Part shown: piece by piece, positions 16,200-25,376 of the stretch | Numbering within the stretch: position 1 is the stretch's first letter | How the letters are laid out: each line of letters starts with the position of its first letter | From: Pseudomonadales bacterium | GTDB lineage: Bacteria; Pseudomonadota; Gammaproteobacteria; Pseudomonadales; IMCC2047 | Length of the DNA stretch: 64,000 bases | Direction: 5' to 3' | Assembly: GCA_024234615.1 (NCBI GenBank) | Contig: JACKNY010000002.1 | Coordinates: forward strand, 372,001 to 436,000 | The notes under the pieces: model-generated | Databases searched by the model: none | The model's input: the letters and a program-made list of their open reading frames with translations, nothing else | Told to the model about the DNA's origin: nothing | Made by a program: the position numbers and the translations under genes

Positions 16200-18326
16200 C
16201 TAGAAACGATAACTCGCTCCAAACGTGATCGATCTTCCAGGTTCGGGGGCTAACTGACGTAATAAACTGGTCGAATTCCTGATTTTTTCTTGGGTCAGGT
16301 TGCTTCCTTTGATAAATAGAGCCAAGTCTCCCAAGTTATAAGACAGGTGAGCATCAAGGCGTGTATATCCTCTAGTCTCTTCCTGACCTTCACCAGGTTT
16401 TTCTTGTGCGAAGGCATGGGTTATGCTGAGCTGTGTAAACCAATTTGCTGAGCGAATATCCCAACTTGCACCTAGGCGTGCGGGAGGCATTCTAGGCACG
16501 TCGCCGTTCTCATCCAACTTCGCACGAACATAGTCACCCCAAACACGCAGATTGTGCTTGTCAGCCACTGGAATACTAATCTCCGCTTCAATGCCAGCAA
16601 AGGTTGAATCTTCCTGTCCGTAATGGAAACACTCTATTGATTCCTCAAACTCTTCCAAATTATTTTCAAAATCGGCAATGTCATTTGAACAGGCTTGAAT
16701 GCCAGAAAATCCCTCACTTTCCAAATCATGACTGAATCGTGACTCAGTATCCATCGCATAGATGTAGTCCTGGAACCAGGTATAGAAGATACTCGCACGA
16801 GCGGTTATTTCAGCATCGTAAATCCAGGTTAGCTCGGTATTAATGGCAGACTCCGGGTCAAGGTTAGCATCTCCAATCTCGTAGGTATTGGTTGCTACAT
16901 GCTCTCCTTCGGAGAATAGTTCTTCCGCCACCGGCGCACGCTCACTACGCGAGAGCAAAAATCCGAAACGCTGATTATCAGCAATAGGTAGCAGCAGGCT
17001 AACACTTAAGTTGTAACTATCATGCTCAATGGGGCTTATCCCCGCCGTTGCAATCTCCTGGCGATCAAAGCGTGCACCGAGTTCCAGGCTCGCGCTCCCA
17101 AGTGCTGTTTCCTCCAGGACATAGAAACCAAAGCGCTCTGTATCTGACGGCGGCGCGAAGGCTTCTTCACCCACTGCGCTAAAATCGCGCTGGCTGTATT
17201 GCACACCAAAAGCGCCCAACCACCCACTTATTTCATTGTGAACGAGTTCCGCCCGTATTTCCGTGGAATCAGCATCAAAAATTGTGCCGACATGGGCAAC
17301 ACCCTCTTCAATCTCCAATTCTCGATGCCGGTAATCGGTATAACTCAGATCAATATTTAACCGATCAAAGTAGCCACCCAAGTCTGGAAATAGCAACTTA
17401 CCTTGGTATTGGGTTTGATCCATGTTAATGCGTGTGAACAATTCCTCACTGCCCTCTTCTGCACCATGTTCCTCTTCATGCTCTTCCTCATGGCTTTCTT
17501 CATGATGGCTATGCTCGTGAGCACCCGGTGGAACACCATAGCTGTTATCTATCCGATTAACGCTGGCACCGGCCACTAGCCGGTCTCCAACCCAAGATAG
17601 ACCCAGGCTAAACGAATCTGCTTCACGGTCAGAGTTAGCAATAAAGCCATTAGTCGTTTCATCGGGGTCATCCACTGTCGCGTTGGCAAGACCATCAATC
17701 TCAATGTTATTGCTATCGCGCGTCACACCATCGAGATGCACTCCGACGTTACCTATTGAGAAATCAAAACGACCAATGGCAACTGTTTCATCGTTATTAC
17801 TGTTATGGCGTATTTCAGCCGCACCTTGAGAACCTTCCACCAAACGGGTATGAATACGATTGTCAATGACATTCACCACACCCCCAATGGCGCCGGGCCC
17901 ATAACGTAAAGTTGCCGGACCACGGAGTATCTCAATTCTATCGGCTAAAAGAGCTTCAGTCGCTACCGCATGATCCGAGCTGGTATCAGAAACATCACCC
18001 ACGCTGGTGCTATTTTGCAGGACTTCCACACGCTTGCCGCTCTGCCCACGAATGACTGGGACACCAACACCTGGACCAAAGGAAGAGGAATGTACACCAA
18101 TTTGATTCTGGAGGGTTTCTCCTAAGGTTGACGCGGCTTCTCGCCGCAGTTCTTCACCATCAATGATATTCAGAGATCCAGCTACTTCCGCCTCTGACTT
18201 TGCATGGGGGGAGGCGGAAACTACTATTTCCTCTAACCGGGGTTCTATTCTGGATGTTTCTGTGGCTACCGCAGGTGCTCCAAAAAATATTGCAACGCCG
18301 ATTGGCGCTAACTGTGAGTAATTCAT
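16200..18326 (-). CDS. TonB-dependent receptor with histidine-rich loop (ZnuD-type)
   Basis: This is an outer-membrane gated channel, probably for zinc or another divalent metal. The ATG at 18326 has AGGAG in front and opens a signal peptide ending near PAVATE. The plug domain (about residues 35-150) contains LEEIVVSASP, VPVIRGQSGKRVEVL and LRGPATLRYGPGAIGGVVNV; the barrel ends SITFGASYRF. A loop near residues 275-300, encoded around 17448-17526, is rich in His and Glu (HEHSHHEESHEEEH), like the metal-catching loop of neisserial ZnuD. It lies behind a small secreted protein and a Fur-like box. Confidence 0.88.
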   Translation of the reverse strand: MNYSQLAPIGVAIFFGAPAVATETSRIEPRLEEIVVSASPHAKSEAEVAGSLNIIDGEELRREAASTLGETLQNQIGVHSSSFGPGVGVPVIRGQSGKRVEVLQNSTSVGDVSDTSSDHAVATEALLADRIEILRGPATLRYGPGAIGGVVNVIDNRIHTRLVEGSQGAAEIRHNSNNDETVAIGRFDFSIGNVGVHLDGVTRDSNNIEIDGLANATVDDPDETTNGFIANSDREADSFSLGLSWVGDRLVAGASVNRIDNSYGVPPGAHEHSHHEESHEEEHEEEHGAEEGSEELFTRINMDQTQYQGKLLFPDLGGYFDRLNIDLSYTDYRHRELEIEEGVAHVGTIFDADSTEIRAELVHNEISGWLGAFGVQYSQRDFSAVGEEAFAPPSDTERFGFYVLEETALGSASLELGARFDRQEIATAGISPIEHDSYNLSVSLLLPIADNQRFGFLLSRSERAPVAEELFSEGEHVATNTYEIGDANLDPESAINTELTWIYDAEITARASIFYTWFQDYIYAMDTESRFSHDLESEGFSGIQACSNDIADFENNLEEFEESIECFHYGQEDSTFAGIEAEISIPVADKHNLRVWGDYVRAKLDENGDVPRMPPARLGASWDIRSANWFTQLSITHAFAQEKPGEGQEETRGYTRLDAHLSYNLGDLALFIKGSNLTQEKIRNSTSLLRQLAPEPGRSITFGASYRF

Positions 18327-18403
18327 TTGTTCTCCTAAAACGCATAGGCTCACGCTCACATAAGCAAGCGTAAATTAGAAATTATCGATTGGTTATTTTT
18401 GCG

Positions 18404-18694
18404 TTAGGAGTATGTTGGAGGGCCCCTTGGCTGGGGACGGAAATGATTGCGGATAACCGGAGAGTAAACCGGCATCTGGATGATCTGGTTGAACGGGGGT
18501 TCGACAAAATCGGGACGCTCGACCTCAACAATTGCCAAGTCCAAGCCCGTTGTATGCAGCGCCAAACAATCTTCAATTGAAGCGGTATCTGGTGTTTGGT
18601 GAGCATTTAAGTGAACGGCGGACAGTGCAGAAACTAACGCAATTAATAGCGCTAAGCTGACACCTAAAAATCTGTTGTTATTGCCAAACTTCAT
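18404..18694 (-). CDS. small exported protein of the metal-uptake operon
   Basis: This 97-residue protein has an N-terminal hydrophobic signal (about residues 8-28), then a short region with His, Cys and Asp (NAHQTPDTASIEDCLALH) and a proline-rich tail ending RGPPTYS. It resembles small proteins found beside zinc uptake genes in gammaproteobacteria (DUF2946-like), which have been labelled zinc chaperones; that is recalled, not proven here. The ATG at 18694 is preferred to a GTG three codons upstream. It is first in the operon with the receptor (gap 77 bases). Confidence 0.6.
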   Translation of the reverse strand: MKFGNNNRFLGVSLALLIALVSALSAVHLNAHQTPDTASIEDCLALHTTGLDLAIVEVERPDFVEPPFNQIIQMPVYSPVIRNHFRPQPRGPPTYS

Positions 18695-18708
18695 CGCGAT
18701 CACTCTAC

Positions 18709-18725
18709 ATGATAAAAATTATCAT
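18709..18725. promoter_or_regulatory. Fur-family operator (Fur or Zur box)
   Basis: ATGATAAAAATTATCAT is a perfect 7-3-7 palindrome. Its core matches the Fur 7-1-7 consensus TGATAATNATTATCA at 14 of 15 positions and is further from the usual Zur consensus. It sits 15 bases upstream of the small exported protein gene. Confidence 0.75.
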
Positions 18726-19209
18726 TTCTAGATATAACGTTGAGCTTCGCTCTCCCAAAACAAAGTGTGGACTCATTATTCAAGTGCGTAGGCGGACTCA
18801 AGGTCTTCACGATTGTAGCTTAAAATTTCTTTCGCACCACACTTGATTTGATGGAATTAAAACAAAGGCTTTTGTAGGTCTTTGTTTTTTACAACAATTA
18901 GCCTAACTTTTTTGAGTTGCTAAAAATGATGCATTCGTCCCCTTTGAAGGAGTGTCAAATGCTGGCCACCATCTGTATCGACTATCCTGAAGCTGGCTCA
19001 TGCACCAAAACATCTTGCAAGGTCATCATCGATTCTTCTTGGATTAACGATGCACCATGGGTTAATTATATTAATTACGCCCCTTTTCCTATGCCGCTGA
19101 AGCTGTTTACTTTGCACAGAGAATTAGTGTCAGTCCGGCTTTACCTAACTAACCATTGAGTGCGATTTAAACCTGGATAACATCAGAAGTTAGGGCCGAT
19201 TAATCGGCC
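18726..19209. other. intergenic region between metal operon and tetR gene
   Basis: This stretch of 484 bases lies between the metal-uptake operon and the 3' end of the tetR gene. An open frame at 18917-19159 on the plus strand has no recognisable content or ribosome site and is left out. A short repeat-like GGCCGATTAATCGGCC at 19192-19207 forms a hairpin just past the tetR stop and could end its transcript. Confidence 0.4.
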
Positions 19210-19845
19210 TTAACTGTTTTCCCGGTAATGATTTAGTAATCCAAGCGCCGCCGCCGTTTCCCAGTTGGCGGCTTCCTTATGGTGCTGAGCGGATTTGTAT
19301 TCCGAACGGTATATCCACGATCCCTCATTAAGTAAATACAAGAAAGAGCTGAGCCGTATTAGTTTAGCGTCTGATCCAGTGAAGCCAAAGTGGCGAAAAA
19401 AGGCCAGAAACTTTCTGTTGACCACTTTGGTGTGTTTGTTCTCAATTTCTTTAAGTTCCGGATATATCTTGGTGGATTGAACGAGTTCCGGAATAATATC
19501 GCCTTGCTCCTCCGCTGCAATTAGGGATTGGAGCAGGTTCTCAAAAAACTCCTGCCATTCCATGCTGAGAAGTGGCTCCCCTTCATAAAGGTCAAAGACC
19601 TCACGAATTTTTGCCAGATAATCTGAATAGAGGGCGACAAGAATCGCTTTTTTATTAGGGTAATACTGGTAGACAGAGCCCACGGGAATCCCTGCTTGCT
19701 TGGCAATTTTGGATGTTGTGACAGAGTTTAAACCCTGATCTCGCAATAGCAGCCGGGTAGCTGTAAGGACTTTTTGTACCCGTTTACGAGATCGCGCCTG
19801 GGTTGGTTGTTTGCGTGGTTTAACTTGGCTCTCGATATCTGTCAT
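19210..19845 (-). CDS. TetR/AcrR-family transcriptional regulator
   Basis: This is a one-component repressor. The N-terminal helix-turn-helix (about residues 20-65) reads ATRLLLRDQGLNSVTTSKIA then KQAGIPVGSVYQYYPNKKAI, the classic TetR pattern. The C-terminal ligand domain shows no known specificity. It is divergent from a TonB receptor gene, and the 157 bases between them carry two closely similar palindromes, so control of itself and of the receptor-hydrolase operon is likely. The ligand may be the compound taken up or a breakdown product. Confidence 0.9.
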   Translation of the reverse strand: MTDIESQVKPRKQPTQARSRKRVQKVLTATRLLLRDQGLNSVTTSKIAKQAGIPVGSVYQYYPNKKAILVALYSDYLAKIREVFDLYEGEPLLSMEWQEFFENLLQSLIAAEEQGDIIPELVQSTKIYPELKEIENKHTKVVNRKFLAFFRHFGFTGSDAKLIRLSSFLYLLNEGSWIYRSEYKSAQHHKEAANWETAAALGLLNHYRENS

Positions 19846-19870
19846 TGATGATTCTACCCCTTTTGTGTAT

Positions 19871-19886
19871 ATGAATATTAATTCAT
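19871..19886. promoter_or_regulatory. TetR operator, copy 1
   Basis: ATGAATATTAATTCAT has six-base arms ATGAAT/ATTCAT. A second copy with the same arm sequence TGAAT/ATTCA lies at 19925-19940, so both are likely sites for the adjacent TetR protein. Confidence 0.65.
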
Positions 19887-19924
19887 GTTTGTTGACAGGG
19901 CAATAAAATAGCGCAACAATATAT

Positions 19925-19940
19925 GTGAATAAAAATTCAT
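19925..19940. promoter_or_regulatory. TetR operator, copy 2
   Basis: GTGAATAAAAATTCAT shares arms and spacing with the palindrome at 19871-19886. It is 63 bases before the receptor start codon, where it could block its promoter. Confidence 0.65.
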
Positions 19941-20002
19941 ATTTATTTGGTTCTACAAATTATAAACAATATAACTATTCCAAATAGGCTGGAGGTACGT
20001 CA

Positions 20003-22372
20003 ATGGCAAATCATTTTTTACCATTCAAAAAGCGCGAAATAGCAACGATACCTTTGCTTGCAGCGCTCGTGTCGTCTGCACATGCTCAGATAGAAGAGGT
20101 AGTTGTTACTGCTCAAAAACGTGACCAAAGTATACAGGACGTTCCCATCGCTATTTCCGTATTTGGTTCTGAGGATCTGAAAAATCTAGGTGCCGGTAAT
20201 TTGCAGGAGCTGACCGAGCATATTCCTGGTGCTGAACTTTATGATGAGCGAGGCGCAGGTCAGCCAACTTGGGTAATTCGTGGTGTGAGTTTGACGGACT
20301 ATAACTCAAATAACACGCCCACTGCGCCCGTTTATTATGACGAGGTTTACCTGGTTTCTAATGTTATGAGCGGTATCGGCTTATTTGATACGGCGCGCGT
20401 CGAAGTTCTGAAAGGCCCACAAACTGGGTTATATGGACGTAATACCACGGGCGGAGCCGTTCGCGTACTCAGCACAGAACCTTCCCTTAAAGAGCACAGT
20501 GGTTACGTTTCGGGCTCCTACGGCCGATGGGATAGGTACTCGCTTGAGGGAGCCTATGGCGGCCCCATCTCTGATACTGCGGCCTTTAGAATTTCCGCAA
20601 AGACCGATCTAGGTGGTGGTTGGCAGGATACGCTGGCAACACCCGGTGATGACGAGTACGGCGATAAAAATTTTTGGGCGGCAAAAGGCCAGTTGTTATT
20701 TCAACCAACCAGTGATCTGGAAGTGTTGTTAAAGCTTGAGGGCGGGGAAAATAATCCTGAAACAACACTTGGGTCGGCGATCGGTGTGCACAGTCCAAAT
20801 TCTCCCAACGTATTCGCACGTGATTATTGTGGGGCGGTCGTCGCGGGCGGACGAGATAACGCAAATTGCCTTACGGCGTCACAGGTGTTGGACAATGTTA
20901 CTGGTGGCAGCGGCGCCCTAAGTCCTGCTTTGCAGTCCAGTGACGGCTCTACAGTATTATCGGAACCGATCAACGAACTAGATAATGAATGGACAGCCTT
21001 TACGGCAAGAATAACCTGGGATCTTGGTTTTGCCACTCTGACTTCAGTAACCGGTTATATGGATTTCGACAATAAATTTATCTTTGACTATGATGCGACG
21101 GAGCGGGAATTTTTAAGGGAGAATGGCTCCGCAGAGATCAAATCCTGGTCGCAGGAGCTGCGTTTGGCATCAAACACTGATGGTGCTCTGCAGTGGATCG
21201 CAGCGATGATGTACTCGGAGGAAGAGAACAAAGAATTTCGCCTGGCTGGTCTCGATAATCATATCTTTTTCCAAGCGGCTTTTGCTTGCGATCCTAACCC
21301 ACCTTTTGCATGTCCTCCCGGCTTTCCTAGTTCTACGTTTACTACATCGCGTGGGTTTGAGCAGGAAGGTGAGTCCTGGGCGATCTATGGTCATATCGAT
21401 TTAGAGCTGAGCGAGCAGCTTAAATTGAACGCATCATTGCGCTATACCGATGAAGAAAAGCGCATGCGTGACGGGTTTTTTTATGCTGACCTAGGATCCT
21501 TAGGCGGTTTTTACCTGCATAAAGGCACCGATTTTGATTTTGAGTTGGATTCCCATTGGTCGGGCCATATCGGCTTAGATTGGACCCCTACCGATAACGC
21601 TCTTATTTACGGTAAGGTAACGCGCGGGTTTAAGTCAGGTGGATTTTTTGGTGGTTTCCCAATATCCGCCGATAATCTTGCGCCCTACGATGAAGAAATA
21701 GTTTGGGCCTATGAGGTAGGATTCAAAACGGACTGGTTTGAAAATCGTTTGCGGATTAATGGTGCGTTTTTCTATTACGATTATCAGGACCTGCAAGACT
21801 TTAACAACCAGTTGCAGCTGGGTGTCCCTATCGGCCAGCTCGACAACATAGGCGATGCTGAAGTCAAGGGTTTGGAGCTGGATGTAACCTGGCTGCCTGA
21901 AGCCATCGAAGGACTAAGCCTAAATCTAGCGTTATCGCTTGTGGATATTGAGATAACTGATTCCAATAATCTCGTGATCACTCAGGATGGACAATTCATA
22001 CCGGTTGAAGGTCTTAAGAGACGGCCGGGAGCGGAAGAGAGCGTATCTGTCCGAGCCAGATACGAATGGCCTACCTTCGATAGTATGATGGCGGCAGTCC
22101 AAGTTAGCTACAGCTACCGTTCCGACATCTTTCCGAGAGATTCCTTCGCTAATGCATTAGACGCAGGGATATTCGATTATCCCGGCTACGATTTGGTCAA
22201 TGCGCGCTTGAGCCTGTCACAGGAAGAGGGTCGTTGGAGCATCTCGTTGGCAGGATATAACCTGGCTGGGGAAGAGTATTTAACCAGTGCTTCGGGTGAT
22301 GCACTGGGTAGCTATGTCTCTATATCAGGCACCCCTCGCAGGTGGGCGTTAGAGGCGACTTACAACTTCTAA
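20003..22372 (+). CDS. TonB-dependent receptor (sphingomonad-type)
   Basis: This is an outer-membrane receptor for an unknown substrate. A GGAGG ribosome site precedes the ATG. The signal peptide ends near AHAQ (about residue 29), followed at once by IEEVVVTAQKRDQSIQDVPI, the TonB box and plug start common in receptors of marine and sphingomonad bacteria. The plug carries VEVLKGPQTGLYGRNTTGGA; the barrel ends RRWALEATYNF with the terminal Phe. At 789 residues it is full length. It heads an operon with a serine hydrolase and is likely controlled by the divergent TetR. Confidence 0.92.
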   Translation: MANHFLPFKKREIATIPLLAALVSSAHAQIEEVVVTAQKRDQSIQDVPIAISVFGSEDLKNLGAGNLQELTEHIPGAELYDERGAGQPTWVIRGVSLTDYNSNNTPTAPVYYDEVYLVSNVMSGIGLFDTARVEVLKGPQTGLYGRNTTGGAVRVLSTEPSLKEHSGYVSGSYGRWDRYSLEGAYGGPISDTAAFRISAKTDLGGGWQDTLATPGDDEYGDKNFWAAKGQLLFQPTSDLEVLLKLEGGENNPETTLGSAIGVHSPNSPNVFARDYCGAVVAGGRDNANCLTASQVLDNVTGGSGALSPALQSSDGSTVLSEPINELDNEWTAFTARITWDLGFATLTSVTGYMDFDNKFIFDYDATEREFLRENGSAEIKSWSQELRLASNTDGALQWIAAMMYSEEENKEFRLAGLDNHIFFQAAFACDPNPPFACPPGFPSSTFTTSRGFEQEGESWAIYGHIDLELSEQLKLNASLRYTDEEKRMRDGFFYADLGSLGGFYLHKGTDFDFELDSHWSGHIGLDWTPTDNALIYGKVTRGFKSGGFFGGFPISADNLAPYDEEIVWAYEVGFKTDWFENRLRINGAFFYYDYQDLQDFNNQLQLGVPIGQLDNIGDAEVKGLELDVTWLPEAIEGLSLNLALSLVDIEITDSNNLVITQDGQFIPVEGLKRRPGAEESVSVRARYEWPTFDSMMAAVQVSYSYRSDIFPRDSFANALDAGIFDYPGYDLVNARLSLSQEEGRWSISLAGYNLAGEEYLTSASGDALGSYVSISGTPRRWALEATYNF

Positions 22373-22392
22373 AAACTCCCAACAGAAAAGTT

Positions 22393-22420
22393 CCCCAGGG
22401 TAGCAATACGCCTGGGGTTA
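22393..22420 (+). terminator. hairpin between receptor and hydrolase genes
   Basis: CCCCAGG (22393-22399) and CCTGGGG (22411-22417) form a 7-bp stem with an 11-base loop, followed only by TTA. It may lower transcription into the hydrolase gene or stabilise the receptor message rather than end it fully. Confidence 0.45.
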
Positions 22421-22442
22421 ATTCCTGATCTTGAGATATGCC

Positions 22443-23699
22443 ATGAATCTGACAAAACCATTACATGCCCTTTTTTTTATTGTTACCACGGCGTTGCTTG
22501 GCTGTAAAAATGAGTCACAGCAATCAATCGTTGAACCGGTAAATGCCGTTGAGCAGATCGATGTTGCATACCCGGTTAATTTTAATCGGTCATCTTTTTT
22601 GTTCCTGCCGCCACGAGAAAAGCCAGGTTCTTATCGTCACGCTCATGAGATATTTCCTTCTCGCCGTATAGCCAAGGGACAGTATGTCGACAGGCTGCCT
22701 TATACGGATACTAAGCTGAAAATCAATTATCAGTTTGAAGGGAATTCGTATTCAATGGCAGATTATTTTGAGCGAAACAATACCACCGGGTTTCTAGTTA
22801 TTAAGAATGGTAGCATCGTCTATGAGGGCTATTTTCAGGGTGCGGATGAAAGCTCGCTATTCACTTCCTTTTCCGTTGGCAAATCCATTGTCAGCACATT
22901 GGTTGGCTTGGCACTCGGCGATGGGCTTATTACCAGCGTCAACGATAAACTTGTGGATTACATACCCCATTATAAAAATACCGGTTATGAAAATGTAACC
23001 ATAAAACAGGCGTTACAAATGTCATCCGGCGTTGACTTTATAGAGAATTACGACTCGAAAGGAAATCATTTTGCACGCCTCTTCGAAAATGGTGTAGTTA
23101 ACAGAACAGAAAGCTTCAGCGAGATCATGACCTCTCTGAAATCCCGGCGCCCGCCCGGCAGTCTCTTTAATTATTCTAGTGGAGAGAGCACGGTACTCAG
23201 CGAGCTCGTGCACGCAGTAACAGGTAAACATGCTGCCGACTATTTGTCAGAAAAAATCTGGTCAAAGATAGGCATGGAAAGCGATTCTTTTTGGTGGGTA
23301 GACAAGGATGATATGGCTTTTGGAGCAGGAAGCTTGAGCATAACCTTGCGGGACTACGCACGCTTTGGTTTGTTAATGCTGAATGATGGAAGCTATGAAG
23401 ATAAACAGATCCTGCCAACAGGATGGGTGAAAGAAGCAACAACACCTGACGCTCCCCAAGTACAACCGGGTCGTTTATATGAAGGTTATCCCCTAGGATA
23501 TCAGTATCAGTGGTGGACGTTTCCGGGTGGTCAGGATCATGCCTATTCAGCCGTTGGTGTGTTTGGCCAGTACGTGTACGTTAACCCTGCTGAGAATATT
23601 GTGATTGCGGTAACCAGCACCTGGCCTATTGCGGTGGATCTTGCGAAAGAAGCTGAAACTTTCGCTTTGTTTGCGGCGATTGAAAAGGCTTTGCGCTAA
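22443..23699 (+). CDS. serine hydrolase lipoprotein, beta-lactamase/NylB-like fold
   Basis: This protein belongs to the serine beta-lactamase-like superfamily, whose members hydrolyse amides and esters. The ATG at 22443 is favoured over an upstream TTG because it starts a lipoprotein signal with lipobox ALLGC (Cys21). The nucleophile motif SVGK is at about residues 144-147 and the Tyr of NYSSGE at about 244. A later AVGVFGQY segment fits the third conserved element. It follows a TonB receptor by 70 bases, so it may process the imported or surface-bound compound. Substrate unknown. Confidence 0.85.
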   Translation: MNLTKPLHALFFIVTTALLGCKNESQQSIVEPVNAVEQIDVAYPVNFNRSSFLFLPPREKPGSYRHAHEIFPSRRIAKGQYVDRLPYTDTKLKINYQFEGNSYSMADYFERNNTTGFLVIKNGSIVYEGYFQGADESSLFTSFSVGKSIVSTLVGLALGDGLITSVNDKLVDYIPHYKNTGYENVTIKQALQMSSGVDFIENYDSKGNHFARLFENGVVNRTESFSEIMTSLKSRRPPGSLFNYSSGESTVLSELVHAVTGKHAADYLSEKIWSKIGMESDSFWWVDKDDMAFGAGSLSITLRDYARFGLLMLNDGSYEDKQILPTGWVKEATTPDAPQVQPGRLYEGYPLGYQYQWWTFPGGQDHAYSAVGVFGQYVYVNPAENIVIAVTSTWPIAVDLAKEAETFALFAAIEKALR

Positions 23700-23919
23700 G
23701 TATCACTGCATAGTCCACTATAAGCCGAGGGCTTAACACTTAACCGGAAGCGGCCGAGTTCGATATCCGTTGAGGGTGTCGTTTATTAATCGCTTACGGA
23801 TTTAAAGCTTGATAGCAAAAACGAAGACTTTTATAAAAAATCTATAATATCAATAAGATATATTATTTTCGATATAATCGAACCAAAAAATAGTCTTCGT
23901 TTTAGTTCCATCAACACAA
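23700..23919. repeat. AT-rich stretch with 12-bp inverted repeat
   Basis: AAAACGAAGACT (23818-23829) and AGTCTTCGTTTT (23892-23903) are perfect inverted copies around a very AT-rich 62-base core. The region separates two convergent genes. The spacing is wide for a terminator; a miniature mobile element or a bidirectional end structure are both possible. Confidence 0.45.
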
Positions 23920-25203
23920 CTAAACAAACAACCCGGCACTATAACCTGACGACCAGGCCCATTGAAAATTAAACCCGCCGAGTTGACCGGTTACATCCAG
24001 CACTTCGCCGACAAAATAAAGGCCTGGTTGCTCTTTGACCTCCATAGTTTTAGAACTTATGGCATCGGTATCGACCCCGCCCAGGGTTACTTCGGCGGTG
24101 CGATAGCCTTCGGTGGCGGAAGGCTTTAACGCCCATTCATTAAATTTTTCGCCAATCAGTCTAAGGTGGTGGTCGTTATATTCAGCCAGCGGTATTTGCG
24201 CAGATTGTTCCCACCAAAGCGCCTGTAACTCATTGATCAGAGGTTTTGCTAATTTTTGATGCAACAGTGTTTTTAGTAGATTTTTGCCGTATTGATGTTT
24301 GGCGTTAATTAGCCATTCAGAGGCATTGATCTCGGGCAGCAAATTAATGCTGAGGGTGTCGCCCGGCTGCCAGTAATTGGAAATCTGTAGGATCGCCGGG
24401 CCGCTAATGCCACGATGAGTAAACAAGAGGTTTTCTATAAAAGTTTTGCCATTACAACTGACTTCAACTTTCAAGGCTAGACCAGATAGGCGCTCACAGA
24501 TGGCCTTCATCTGATCACTAAACATAAAGGGCACTAAGCCAGCTTGGCGCGGGGTGATGGCTAAACCAAATTGAGCGGCAATGTCGTAACCCATTCCGCT
24601 GCCGCCTAAAGTAGGAATCGATAAGGCGCCGGTTGCCACTACCAGCGAGTGGCAGTGTAACCTTAGTTGATGATGCCCCTGCTGTAGTTCAAGTTGATAG
24701 CGGCTGCGCAGGTCTTCATGCTGATGCTTTGTTGAATATCCCTTTAGCGCCAAATCTTCTATTCCCGTTATATCACAATGGGTTTTGATTTCGACGCTGG
24801 CCAGATCACATTCGGCCAACAGCATGTTTAAAATATCTTTGGCCGAGTCTTTGCAAAATAACTGGCCGTGGTTACGTTCCTCGTAAGTAATACCGTGCTG
24901 TTCGACCAGGGCGATAAAATCCCATTGTGTGTAGCGCGATAAAGCGGACTTGCAAAAATGTGGGTTGCGGGAAACAAAGTTATCCGGCCCGACAAAATAG
25001 TTAGTGAAATTACAACGTCCTCCACCTGACATTAGGATCTTTTTACCCACCTTATTCGACTTCTCCAACAGTAAAACCCGGCGGCCGCGCCGAGCTGCCG
25101 TAAAGGCGCAGATCAATCCGGAGGCGCCAGCGCCCAGAATAATTACATCGTAATTGGTGGATGGTTGATTCACAGTTTTCTGTCGAATGAAATGGCTGGG
25201 CAT
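23920..25203 (-). CDS. FAD-dependent oxidoreductase, HI0933/YhiN family
   Basis: This is a predicted flavoprotein of the HI0933 (YhiN, BaiN-like) family. The FAD-binding start is YDVIILGAGASGLICAF (residues 19-35), followed by the family phrase KKILMSGGGRCNFTN near residue 55. The C-terminus has YFVGEVLDVTGQLGGFNFQWAWSSG, the second family signature that closes on the flavin. At 427 residues it is somewhat longer than usual at the N-terminus. The physiological reaction of most members is not established. It stands alone, convergent with the serine hydrolase gene. Confidence 0.88.
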   Translation of the reverse strand: MPSHFIRQKTVNQPSTNYDVIILGAGASGLICAFTAARRGRRVLLLEKSNKVGKKILMSGGGRCNFTNYFVGPDNFVSRNPHFCKSALSRYTQWDFIALVEQHGITYEERNHGQLFCKDSAKDILNMLLAECDLASVEIKTHCDITGIEDLALKGYSTKHQHEDLRSRYQLELQQGHHQLRLHCHSLVVATGALSIPTLGGSGMGYDIAAQFGLAITPRQAGLVPFMFSDQMKAICERLSGLALKVEVSCNGKTFIENLLFTHRGISGPAILQISNYWQPGDTLSINLLPEINASEWLINAKHQYGKNLLKTLLHQKLAKPLINELQALWWEQSAQIPLAEYNDHHLRLIGEKFNEWALKPSATEGYRTAEVTLGGVDTDAISSKTMEVKEQPGLYFVGEVLDVTGQLGGFNFQWAWSSGYSAGLFV

Positions 25204-25376
25204 TTTAGCTTTTTTCTAGTGTTAAGGCGCGTTTTAGCAAAGAATTAACACCGTTTTCTTTACTTCTTCATTACATGATTAGTTCGATATAGATACTGAT
25301 CAATGGTCATCCCTTGTTACTTTAATCAGCGAGCGTAATAATGGCATCTGCGCGTATTTTAGAAGAAGGAATGCAT

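Noticed and set aside
18917..19159. 80-codon plus-strand frame upstream of tetR
   Set aside because: No ribosome site, no domain and biased composition; treated as chance.
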